This document shows positions 1-6,253 of a DNA stretch of 10,515 nt, one piece after another (the first letter of the stretch is position 1; each line of letters opens with the position of its first letter). Below the pieces are notes generated by a model, which did not search any database, was not told the origin of the DNA, and saw nothing but the letters and a program-made list of their open reading frames with translations. Source of the DNA: Bacteriovoracaceae bacterium (GTDB taxonomy: Bacteria; Bdellovibrionota; Bacteriovoracia; Bacteriovoracales; Bacteriovoracaceae); assembly GCA_947448095.1 (NCBI GenBank), contig CANFNN010000076.1, positions 1 through 10,515 of the forward strand. Direction: 5' to 3'. The position numbers and the translations under genes are program-made.

Positions 1-141
1 AACTGTTTGCTCTTCTCTTACTTCCAGTACTTTTTGAAGCTTACCGAGAAATAAAAAATGCGCCAAAATAAATGCGATAAGAATAATTGCAAATTGGTAA
101 GGCAAAGATTCGTCGACACCCAACTGAGTGAAAATTTCCAT
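1..141 (-). CDS. atpF: ATP synthase F0 b-type subunit, N-terminal part (runs off the window)
   Basis: The first 47 codons of a minus-strand gene that leaves the window at base 1. It starts with ATG at 141, preceded by an AAGG Shine-Dalgarno about 7 bases upstream. The peptide has a short polar start, one hydrophobic segment at about residues 17-33 (QFAIILIAFILAHFLFLG), and then a charged stretch, LQKVLEVREEQT. A single N-terminal membrane anchor followed by an 'L.xREE' start of a long helix is the pattern of b or b' subunits of F1F0 ATP synthase, which form the peripheral stalk holding F1 to F0 at the inner membrane. An atp gene next to bactofilin and parAB fits my recollection of Bdellovibrio-like genomes. 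Most of the protein is outside the window, so another membrane-anchored coiled-coil protein cannot be excluded, nor can b be told from b'. Confidence 0.68.
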   Translation of the reverse strand, partial: MEIFTQLGVDESLPYQFAIILIAFILAHFLFLGKLQKVLEVREEQTV

Positions 142-179
142 GAACAGACCTTAAGAATGAATTTATTTTAATCAGTAAT

Positions 180-208
180 TTTTTAATCTTAGGGGGGGAT
201 ACAGTCAA
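180..208 (-). promoter_or_regulatory. Possible sigma70-type promoter for the b-subunit gene
   Basis: On the minus strand, TTGACT (203-208) and TAAAAA (180-185) are separated by exactly 17 bases, about 40 bases upstream of the ATG at 141. The -35 hexamer matches consensus at 5 of 6 positions and the -10 at only 4 of 6. The spacer contains a run of seven C. This would let the ATP synthase gene be expressed separately from parAB-bactofilin. It is a sequence match only. Confidence 0.35.
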
Positions 209-221
209 GGAATTTGGAGAC

Positions 222-557
222 TTATTTTTTGTCTTTCATCTTCGTAATACCGTGGAATATGACACCTTCTTCGACAATCAAGCTAGGCGAAGTGACGGTG
301 CCCTCGAATCTTGCTGGGCGTCTAATTTCAACCCGTGAAGAGGCTTTAATGGTTCCTTTGACGGAACCCGAAATAATTACGATATTGGCGTTAATGTCTG
401 CGTTAATTACCGCACCTTCAGAAATTACCAGCGTGTCATTTGAAAAAATACTGCCGTTCACGTAACCAGCGATACGCACGGTTCCGCTAAATGAAAGGTT
501 TCCTTCAAATTTGCAGCCTTCTTCAATGATGGCGCAAATATCGTTCTTTTTAGCCAA
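222..557 (-). CDS. Bactofilin (polymer-forming cytoskeletal protein)
   Basis: A 111-residue protein made almost entirely of short repeating beta-strand units with regularly spaced Gly and Val/Ile (FEGNLSFSGTVRIAGYVNG, then LVISEGAVINADINAN, IISGSVKGTIKAS, EGTVTSPSLIVEEG). This is the right-handed beta-helix pattern of bactofilins (DUF583), which polymerise without nucleotide into cytoplasmic or membrane-associated filaments for cell shape, stalk formation or chromosome-segregation scaffolding. The tails on both sides of the core are short. I choose the TTG start at 555-557 because GGAG (563-566) sits five bases upstream. The in-frame GTG at 561-563 would overlap that Shine-Dalgarno, giving 113 residues. 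The gene begins 16 bases after the parB stop and is probably in the same transcript. In Myxococcus xanthus, bactofilins work with ParA/ParB, so a role in positioning the origin is a reasonable inference here. Confidence 0.9.
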   Translation of the reverse strand: MAKKNDICAIIEEGCKFEGNLSFSGTVRIAGYVNGSIFSNDTLVISEGAVINADINANIVIISGSVKGTIKASSRVEIRRPARFEGTVTSPSLIVEEGVIFHGITKMKDKK

Positions 558-573
558 GATCACTCCATCGGTA

Positions 574-1470
574 CTATTTCATCAGATAACTAAAGATATC
601 ATTGAATTCAGCTTCGTTGCTAAATTTAATGACCAATTCACCGGCGCCATTCTTTTTGCCTTTAACCGCAAAGTGATAGCCCGTTTTTTGCTCGAGCTTA
701 TTGCGTAATTGACCATATTGATCAGCTATAAATTTATTATTCGATTCAACCGGCTTCACTTTCTTTTTCGCATTTTTTGCGAGTTCTTCTAATTCACGAA
801 CCGATAGGCCCTTGGTGATCACTTCATTGGCCAAACGCTTAGTGAGCTCATCGTCACTTAATCCAACCAACACTTTCGCGTGACCAAAGGACAATAGCTC
901 TTTTTGGAGCGATATAATGACGTCTTTTGGAAGTTTTAAGATCCGCAGAAAATTGGCAATGGTTGAGCGCTCTTTTCCAATTTTTTTGGCCACTTCTTCT
1001 TGAGTCAGTTCAAATTCATTCATCAATTGAAAATAGGCCAATGCCTCTTCCACGCAGTTCAAGTCTGCTCTCTGGACGTTCTCAATGATCGACATTACCA
1101 AAACTTCTTTTTTGGTAGTTCGTTTCACAATGACTGGAACTTTTGTAAGCCCGGCAAGCTTAGAAGCTCTGAAGCGTCTTTCCCCTGCAATGATTTCAAA
1201 AACGCCATCTTTTTCATGCACCAGTAATGGTTGAATCACACCGTTTTCTTTGATCGACTCAGATAGCTCTAATAGGTCTTTTTCTTTAAATATTTTTCTT
1301 GGCTGACCCTTGTTAGCAACAATTTTCTCTACATCAACCAGCATGGGCTGAGTTTCGATCTGGATTTTCTTTGGTTCTATAGGGGCAGTTTCACGGTCGG
1401 AGTATCCACCAGGGTTATTGCCCAGAAGTGCTGCCATACCTTTGCCAAGTTGAATTGGTTTCTTTTGCAT
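574..1470 (-). CDS. parB: Chromosome-partitioning protein ParB (Spo0J family)
   Basis: A 298-residue ParB. It begins with the typical LGKGMAALLG segment, then has the GQPRKIF box (55-61), the CTP-binding GERRFRA box (96-102), the ENVQR motif (130-134) and a helix-turn-helix (about 156-178, TQEEVAKKIGKERSTIANF). A lysine-rich linker follows near 232-240 and then a C-terminal dimerisation domain. ParB family members load onto parS as CTP-dependent sliding clamps and spread to make the partition complex that ParA moves. Two parS palindromes lie in this window (2401-2416 and 4868-4883). The ATG follows the parA stop closely, and AGGAG, which overlaps that stop (TAGGAG), is the Shine-Dalgarno, so translation of the two is probably coupled. 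Residues 29-33 (APIEP) are encoded by one copy of the repeated TGGTTCTATAGG word, in the flexible region before the first conserved box. Confidence 0.97.
   Translation of the reverse strand: MQKKPIQLGKGMAALLGNNPGGYSDRETAPIEPKKIQIETQPMLVDVEKIVANKGQPRKIFKEKDLLELSESIKENGVIQPLLVHEKDGVFEIIAGERRFRASKLAGLTKVPVIVKRTTKKEVLVMSIIENVQRADLNCVEEALAYFQLMNEFELTQEEVAKKIGKERSTIANFLRILKLPKDVIISLQKELLSFGHAKVLVGLSDDELTKRLANEVITKGLSVRELEELAKNAKKKVKPVESNNKFIADQYGQLRNKLEQKTGYHFAVKGKKNGAGELVIKFSNEAEFNDIFSYLMK
1372..1392 (-). repeat. Copy 1 of the TGGTTCTATAGG word (in parB)
   Basis: Plus-strand TGGTTCTATAGG occupies 1372-1383. The following bases extend it into a 17-bp word, TCTATAGGGGCAGTTTC (1376-1392), that is found again exactly at 7607-7623 in yidC. 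On the coding strand it encodes ETAPIEP in ParB. It lies in the N-terminal linker, not in a conserved ParB box. Confidence 0.8.
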
Positions 1471-1481
1471 AACGTGTACTC

Positions 1482-2327
1482 CTAAGGGTTAACTTGATAA
1501 TCTTCAAATTTTGGTATTTGGTTGTTGATCGGTAGCTTGGCCGGAGGTGCCTCAGGCTTTTTCTCTGACTTGAGAATAATTTCTCTCGCCAAAGATAGAT
1601 ACGCTTCACTTCCCTTTGAAGTTATATCATAGAGAATGATGGGCTTTCCGAAGCTCGTGCATTCAGAAAGTTTCACATTCCTTGGAATAATTGATTTAAA
1701 AATATCGTCTTTAAAATGAGTCATCAAATCATTGGCAACTAATTTACAAAGATTGTTTCTCGAGTCATACATCGTTAAAAGAATGCCTTCGAGGGAAAGC
1801 TTTGGATTTAGTGATGCACGAATTAGTCTTACAGTATTTAAAAGTTGAGATAGACCTTCCATTGCAAGATATTCAGTTTGCATAGGAACCAAATAAGTAT
1901 GGGCCGCTGTGAATGCATTCACAGTCAGAAGATTCAACGATGGCGCGCAATCGATTATGATATAATCGTATTTGTCTTGAATCGCTTCCAGAGCAACTTT
2001 TAATTTCGATTCACGCGCAAACATATGAACCAGTTCAAGCTCTGCACCCACCAGGTCATTATTTGAAGGACAAACATCGAGTGAAGGCAGATCAGTTTTG
2101 TAGATACAATTCTCAAAATTCTCTTCATTGATGAGAGCGTGATAAATATTGGCCTTAGTGAAGGTCTCTTTATCCATGCCGAGACAAGAACTAGCATTTC
2201 CTTGCGGATCTAGATCAATCAAGAGTGTTCTTTTTTCTGCTGCGGCGAGGCATGCGCTTAAGTTGACCGAAGTTGTCGTCTTTCCAACGCCACCTTTTTG
2301 GTTCGTAATCGCAATGATTTTAGCCAT
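1482..2327 (-). CDS. parA: Chromosome-partitioning ATPase ParA (Soj family)
   Basis: A 281-residue ParA/Soj ATPase. The deviant Walker A motif KGGVGKTT is at residues 11-18 with its signature lysine K11. LLIDLDPQGNAS (35-46) is the switch I region, and the Walker B strand IIIDCAPS ends at about 130, with D126. LTMYDSRNNL is a further family hallmark. There is no N-terminal helix-turn-helix, as expected for a chromosomal rather than plasmid ParA. It binds DNA non-specifically as an ATP dimer and moves ParB-parS complexes. The C-terminal 30 or so residues after LAREIILKSEKK are proline- and lysine-rich, go beyond the usual Soj core and are likely disordered. GAGG lies six bases before the ATG. 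The gene starts 37 bases after rsmG, and parB follows after 11 bases. Confidence 0.97.
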   Translation of the reverse strand: MAKIIAITNQKGGVGKTTTSVNLSACLAAAEKRTLLIDLDPQGNASSCLGMDKETFTKANIYHALINEENFENCIYKTDLPSLDVCPSNNDLVGAELELVHMFARESKLKVALEAIQDKYDYIIIDCAPSLNLLTVNAFTAAHTYLVPMQTEYLAMEGLSQLLNTVRLIRASLNPKLSLEGILLTMYDSRNNLCKLVANDLMTHFKDDIFKSIIPRNVKLSECTSFGKPIILYDITSKGSEAYLSLAREIILKSEKKPEAPPAKLPINNQIPKFEDYQVNP

Positions 2328-2364
2328 TTATGTCCTCACTATCGTGTGTTTTGATGAGTTAGTT

Positions 2365-3000
2365 TTAGAGAAACTCTGAGAGTTTGACAAGCGATTTAGC
2401 TGTTCCACGTGGAACATTTACAGAGGAAAATGAAACCAAGAAACGTTGTTGAGTTCCAGGAACCTTAATCTCTTGATTTTCCAAAAGTCGCCACTGTTTG
2501 TTCAATACTTTGATTTGTTCGCCCTCCAGCTCAGCAAAACTGGGCCCTTTATAAAAGAATGTTTTCACCAGATGTTTACTTGCTATCAGAGGAAGATAAT
2601 CGCCAATTGTGCCTACGGCTTTAAAAGTTATGGTTGCTGGTTTATCAAAAAGAAAATCCTCCAGACGAGAATGAACCAATTTAACATTGGTCAAACCCAG
2701 TTCCTGAGCAATAACCGTTACGGCTTCAGCTTTCTTTTTCCGAGACTCCACCCCCACAAACTGTACATGTGGCAATAGCTTTGCCAGGGGCAATATTGGG
2801 AAACCACCCCCAAAACCTACGTCCACGATTACGCCTGTTTTTTTCACGTCATCTTGAAATAACTTGGACTCCTGATAAGGGAGAATAGAGTCTAGAATCT
2901 GCTTATGATAAAACTCATCGGGCTCTAGGATCTTGGTTAAATTCAAACCAGCAAATTGGGTCTTTAGTATATCGAGATATTTAGTAGAAAAATCCAACAT
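2365..3000 (-). CDS. rsmG: 16S rRNA (guanine-527 N7) methyltransferase RsmG (GidB)
   Basis: A 211-residue class I SAM-dependent methyltransferase of the RsmG/GidB family, close to the usual size. The SAM-binding glycine loop is VDVGFGGGFPILPLA (59-73), followed by an acidic end of the second strand (FVGVES, 81-86) and the family's KKK (88-90). KAVG (127-130) stands where relatives have the ARAV segment, and YKGPS (150-154) matches the conserved 'KG' strand. RsmG makes m7G527 in the 530 loop of 16S rRNA, and its loss gives low-level streptomycin resistance in other bacteria. Its ATG overlaps the mnmG stop by one base (TAATG), with GAAGG about 7 bases upstream, so it is translationally coupled to mnmG. 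A parS palindrome (2401-2416) is written into the gene's 3' end, encoding NVPRGT (195-200). Confidence 0.95.
   Translation of the reverse strand: MLDFSTKYLDILKTQFAGLNLTKILEPDEFYHKQILDSILPYQESKLFQDDVKKTGVIVDVGFGGGFPILPLAKLLPHVQFVGVESRKKKAEAVTVIAQELGLTNVKLVHSRLEDFLFDKPATITFKAVGTIGDYLPLIASKHLVKTFFYKGPSFAELEGEQIKVLNKQWRLLENQEIKVPGTQQRFLVSFSSVNVPRGTAKSLVKLSEFL
2401..2416. promoter_or_regulatory. parS: parS site, perfect palindrome
   Basis: TGTTCCACGTGGAACA is a perfect 16-bp palindrome and matches the bacterial parS consensus (TGTTNCACGTGNAACA). It lies inside the last 17 codons of rsmG, just upstream of parA, and would load the ParB encoded about 1 kb away. Its location within about 8 kb of the probable origin is typical. 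Confidence 0.95.
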
Positions 3001-4850
3001 TAAAGTGCCTTCGCTGCGACCACTGCAAGAGTTGCTGGTCGTATTCCTTCTATTAATTTTAGCTGGCCAAAAGTATCTGGCTTAATGCGAATAATTCGCT
3101 GGCGGCACTCAAAAGAAATATTCTTAGAAGCACTAATTCCTACCCAGTCGATCTTCATTCCATCCATTTTTTTCAATCGTTCGAATTGAGACTCGGATCT
3201 TTTGATATATCCATCATATTTCTTGGAAATCGCCACAGTTCGGATTAAATCAAGCGATACGGTTACCCCATGGTACCCTAGCAGTCTCTCAAGAGTTAAA
3301 ACTGGGTTTAACCAAGCTTGTTTCAATATTTCAGTCACACTCATGCGTTTTGAAAGTTTTTGCAAATCTCCTTCGCCGGAAAACTCCAAAATTAAAGGCG
3401 AGGTTTCAGGGATCATTGTCTCGTCACAGAAACTCATCAGTTCTTCATAAGCATTTATAAATTTTCTTTGATAAGCATCAAGAGCAGTATTCAAATGTAA
3501 TTGCGATCTATAAGGAAACATCCGCAAAAGTGAATTGTCTTCGCGAATAAAAAGTCGGTTCTCTGAACGTGCAGTAAACAACCGATACGGCTCATCACGG
3601 GTATTTGAGGCCAAATCTTCGATCATGACACCAATATAACTTTCATGCCTACTCAAAATTAATGGATCTAGCCCTAAAAGGGTCAAGGCGGCGTTCACAC
3701 CTGCTATGTAGCCTTGCCCAGCCGCTTCTTCGTATCCAGAAGTCCCATTTACCTGTCCCGCAAAATATAGATTAGGAAATTGAGTGTGTTCAAGGGTTAA
3801 ACTTAGCTCCGTCGTATCAATAACGTCATACTCGACCGCATATCCATACACTAAAATCTCGGCTTTCTCTAATCCTTCAATGGAGCGAACATAGTCTTGC
3901 TGAATATCCTTCGGAAGCGAGGAAGAAATTCCCGACGGATACATCGTATTTAAGTTAAGCCCTTCAGGCTCAATAAATACGTGGTGAACATTTTTATCTG
4001 GATAACGATAGGCCTTATCTTCGATAGAGGGACAATAACGGGCACCCACACCTTTTATTTGTCCATTAAACATTGGGCTTCGCTCTTTATTAACCCGGAT
4101 AATATTCATTGTTTCAGGATTTGTGCGAGCGAGATAACACGATACTTGTTCAGAAAAGCGAACAAAAGGTTCATGTAAACAGTGAAAGTTTCTGACTGAA
4201 GCGTCCGACGGCTGCTCTTCCAGCTTGGTATAATCAATAGTAGCTTTATCAATCCTAGGCGGGGTCCCCGTTTTGAACCTCATGGGAAGAGTCTTTATCT
4301 CGCAAAACAATGAACCTAAACCTAACGAAGGTTCACATCCAACCCTTCCACCCTGAGTTTGAGTGGATCCAGTGTGAAGCTTTCCGTTCAGAAAAGTTCC
4401 TACTGTCATGATTAACTTTTTGGTTCTATAGGTCCGCTCCGTTGTGAAGATTTCAAAACCTTCATCAATGGACTTAATTTCGATGACCTTCTCTCGAACG
4501 ACTACAATTCCAGATATGGTTGCAATGAGTTTTTCGGCTTCAATGGAGTAGAGGTCCTTGTCGATTTGAACCCTGGATGACTGAACCGCGAAACCCTTAG
4601 AGTCATTAAGTGTTCTAAATTGGATGCCAGCCTTGTCGGCCAGAATTCCCATAAGTCCACCCAAGGCATCGAGCTCTCTTACGACTTGGCCCTTACCAAC
4701 TCCACCAACTGAAGGGTTGCAAGGAGCTGAGCCGAGACCGATCCCTGGCATGGTAATAATCCCAACACGGACTCCGAACTGAGCTGCGATATGAGCTGCT
4801 TCTATTCCAGCGTGTCCGCCGCCAATGATGGTGATGTCGAATGTTTGCAT
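3000..4850 (-). CDS. mnmG: tRNA uridine-34 carboxymethylaminomethyl-modification enzyme MnmG (GidA), FAD-dependent
   Basis: A 616-residue MnmG. The FAD dinucleotide-binding loop is GGGHAG (10-15), C44 lies in CNPSVGGVGKGQ, and the second catalytic cysteine, C238, is in SCYLARTN. FKTGTPPRID (192-201), the ARYCPSIEDK segment and FAGQVNGTSGYEEAAGQGY are all standard family blocks. With MnmE it installs the 5-(carboxymethyl)aminomethyl group on U34 of tRNAs reading two-fold degenerate codons, acting in the cytoplasm as an alpha2-beta2 complex. I choose ATG 4850: GAGG is five bases upstream and the protein starts MQTFDITIIGGG as expected. A further in-frame extension of 39 codons exists, but it reads through the parS site and the mnmE 3' end and resembles nothing in MnmG. 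Residues 140-143 (TYRT) are encoded by a copy of the repeated word, in a different frame from the other copies. Confidence 0.97.
   Translation of the reverse strand: MQTFDITIIGGGHAGIEAAHIAAQFGVRVGIITMPGIGLGSAPCNPSVGGVGKGQVVRELDALGGLMGILADKAGIQFRTLNDSKGFAVQSSRVQIDKDLYSIEAEKLIATISGIVVVREKVIEIKSIDEGFEIFTTERTYRTKKLIMTVGTFLNGKLHTGSTQTQGGRVGCEPSLGLGSLFCEIKTLPMRFKTGTPPRIDKATIDYTKLEEQPSDASVRNFHCLHEPFVRFSEQVSCYLARTNPETMNIIRVNKERSPMFNGQIKGVGARYCPSIEDKAYRYPDKNVHHVFIEPEGLNLNTMYPSGISSSLPKDIQQDYVRSIEGLEKAEILVYGYAVEYDVIDTTELSLTLEHTQFPNLYFAGQVNGTSGYEEAAGQGYIAGVNAALTLLGLDPLILSRHESYIGVMIEDLASNTRDEPYRLFTARSENRLFIREDNSLLRMFPYRSQLHLNTALDAYQRKFINAYEELMSFCDETMIPETSPLILEFSGEGDLQKLSKRMSVTEILKQAWLNPVLTLERLLGYHGVTVSLDLIRTVAISKKYDGYIKRSESQFERLKKMDGMKIDWVGISASKNISFECRQRIIRIKPDTFGQLKLIEGIRPATLAVVAAKAL
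4421..4435 (-). repeat. Copy 2 of the TGGTTCTATAGG word (in mnmG)
   Basis: Plus-strand TGGTTCTATAGGTCC. The first 12 bases are identical to the copies in parB, mnmE and yidC. In mnmG it is read in another frame (giving TYRT rather than PIEP), in the strand just before the conserved TVGTFLNG block. The change of frame argues that the DNA word, not a peptide, is what is repeated. Confidence 0.75.
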
Positions 4851-4867
4851 TTTTTCCTCATCAAAAA

Positions 4868-4883
4868 AGTTCCACGTGGAACA
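4868..4883. promoter_or_regulatory. parS: parS site in the mnmE-mnmG gap
   Basis: AGTTCCACGTGGAACA differs from the perfect parS palindrome at 2401 only at its first base, and its inner 14 bases (4869-4882) are perfectly palindromic. It lies in the short gap between the mnmE stop (4886) and the mnmG Shine-Dalgarno, so ParB loaded here would sit on the mnmG translation-initiation region of the DNA. Confidence 0.93.
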
Positions 4884-4885
4884 TT

Positions 4886-6253
4886 CTATTTTCCGATACA
4901 GAAATTTGAAAAAATAGAATTTAAGATTTGATCGGGAGAAATTATACCTAGTAGTTCTGATAGACAAGTGGCTAAGGTATTTAATTCATGGGAGAGAATG
5001 GCGACGTCTTCCTCGTAACTACTTAATTTTACATAGTTCTGGAGTTGAACACCAACTTGGTTGATAAGCAACTTGTGACGATCCAATAAAATTGGTTTAC
5101 TTTTAGTTAATTCTAGGTACTTTTTATTTATAGACTCAAAGAGATGATTTTCCAGACGTGAAACTTCATGGGTCAGATCAAATGCCCCCATAGGACCAAA
5201 GTGAGGAAAGTCGGTGATTACTTTTTTTTGAGCTTCCATAAACCCCGGAAGATCGCAGTGAGTGAAACAAACAGCATCAAAGTGAAGCAGGGCAAGCTCG
5301 GAAAACTCATCTCTCATTTCTAGAGGATTGATTAAAAGAACAGAGAAGAAGCTGTGATGCATTTTTTTCTTCGTACGCTTAATACCCTCGGCCTCAATAA
5401 GGTCAGTTGCCTCTCGAATACCGGCCGTATCAATTAATTGGTATTTCACTCCCTCAATAACAAGATTCTCAGAAAGATAATCCCGAGTTGTGCCCGGTGT
5501 GGAAGAAACAATCGCCCGATCCTGCCGAAGGAGATAATTAAAGAGTGAGCTCTTTCCAGAATTGGGAAGACCTGCCAGCACAATCTCTGGCTGAAGCAGA
5601 TTATGATCCATCGGAATCACACGGCGATGAAGAGATTCAAATTTATTTTTAAAATCTAAGAGTGAAGAATGAAAATAGGCTTTTGCCGTTTCCTCACCTA
5701 TGTCGTCACCAAAATCAATGGAAAGCTCAAGCGCGGACTTATGCTTTAAAAAAAGATCATAAAGTTCGCTATAAACTTCCTGAAGATTTCCACTTAATAA
5801 AGAAAGACCCTGATCAAGAGCATAACCAGAATTTGCGTTAAGAAATAAATCTAGGCCTTCGACTTGTGAGAGAGAAAGTTTTTTATTTTTAAGAGCACGG
5901 TAGGTAAATTCACCAGGCGCAGCTAAGCGGCAGTTCGCCTTCTCAATAAATAATTTGAGAATTCTTTCAGTATTGAGGGTGTTGCCATGAATAGAAAGCT
6001 CAAGAATATTTTCACCATTATAACTTTTGGGACCTTGAAAATAGGTCAAACAAACGTCGTCAAAAACTTCCTCTTGGAAGAAAAGCTTGGTGTAATAAAC
6101 TCGTCTTGGTTCTATAGGACCAGTGTGAGTAAAAAAAGGTAGAAAATCGTCTAAGTGCTTAAAACCAGAGATTCGGATAACCGCCAAAGCTGCATTCGCA
6201 TGGTTACATGTACTGCAGGCAATGATCGGTTCATCCGAATAAAGAAACTTCAT
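4886..6253 (-). CDS. mnmE: tRNA modification GTPase MnmE (TrmE)
   Basis: A 455-residue MnmE, the usual length (E. coli 454). The N-terminal folate-binding domain includes AAPGEFTYRALKNKKLSLSQVEGL (111-134). A helical domain surrounds an inserted G domain with G1 GLPNSGKS (228-235), G2 TTRD (255-258) and G3 DTAG (275-278) followed by the catalytic glutamate in REATD. The C-terminal FCIGK (451-455) carries the family's conserved cysteine. MnmE binds GTP, K+ and a one-carbon folate and works with MnmG on tRNA U34. Two oddities stand out. G4, normally NKxD, reads THCD (331-334). The N-terminal ATPxGxGG segment is replaced by STCNHANAA (14-22). The start codon overlaps the yidC stop (ATGA), with no clear Shine-Dalgarno, implying coupled translation. 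No jag gene sits between yidC and mnmE, where many bacteria have one. Residues 45-49 (GPIEP) are encoded by the repeated word. Confidence 0.95.
   Translation of the reverse strand: MKFLYSDEPIIACSTCNHANAALAVIRISGFKHLDDFLPFFTHTGPIEPRRVYYTKLFFQEEVFDDVCLTYFQGPKSYNGENILELSIHGNTLNTERILKLFIEKANCRLAAPGEFTYRALKNKKLSLSQVEGLDLFLNANSGYALDQGLSLLSGNLQEVYSELYDLFLKHKSALELSIDFGDDIGEETAKAYFHSSLLDFKNKFESLHRRVIPMDHNLLQPEIVLAGLPNSGKSSLFNYLLRQDRAIVSSTPGTTRDYLSENLVIEGVKYQLIDTAGIREATDLIEAEGIKRTKKKMHHSFFSVLLINPLEMRDEFSELALLHFDAVCFTHCDLPGFMEAQKKVITDFPHFGPMGAFDLTHEVSRLENHLFESINKKYLELTKSKPILLDRHKLLINQVGVQLQNYVKLSSYEEDVAILSHELNTLATCLSELLGIISPDQILNSIFSNFCIGK
6107..6122 (-). repeat. Copy 3 of the TGGTTCTATAGG word (in mnmE), 16-bp near-palindrome
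   Basis: TGGTTCTATAGGACCA, identical over all 16 bases to the copy at 7528-7543. It reads almost the same on both strands: TGGT-CTATAG-ACCA is symmetric and only one symmetric pair of positions disagrees. It encodes GPIEP in the N-terminal domain of MnmE. Confidence 0.8.

Noticed and set aside
558..568. ATG at 566-568 or GTG at 561-563 as the bactofilin start
   Set aside because: The ATG frame meets a stop after two codons. The GTG overlaps the GGAG ribosome binding site, while TTG 557 is correctly spaced. GTG remains a possible but weaker alternative.
1000..1227. Plus-strand reading frame opposite parB
   Set aside because: It lies wholly antisense to a well-conserved parB and has no family features. 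The same applies to the other plus-strand frames opposite parA, rsmG, mnmG and yidC, and to the minus-strand frame opposite dnaA.
4851..4967. N-terminal extension of mnmG by 39 codons
   Set aside because: It reads through the parS site and into the mnmE 3' end and bears no resemblance to MnmG. ATG 4850 has a proper GAGG Shine-Dalgarno and gives the expected MQTFDITIIGGG start.
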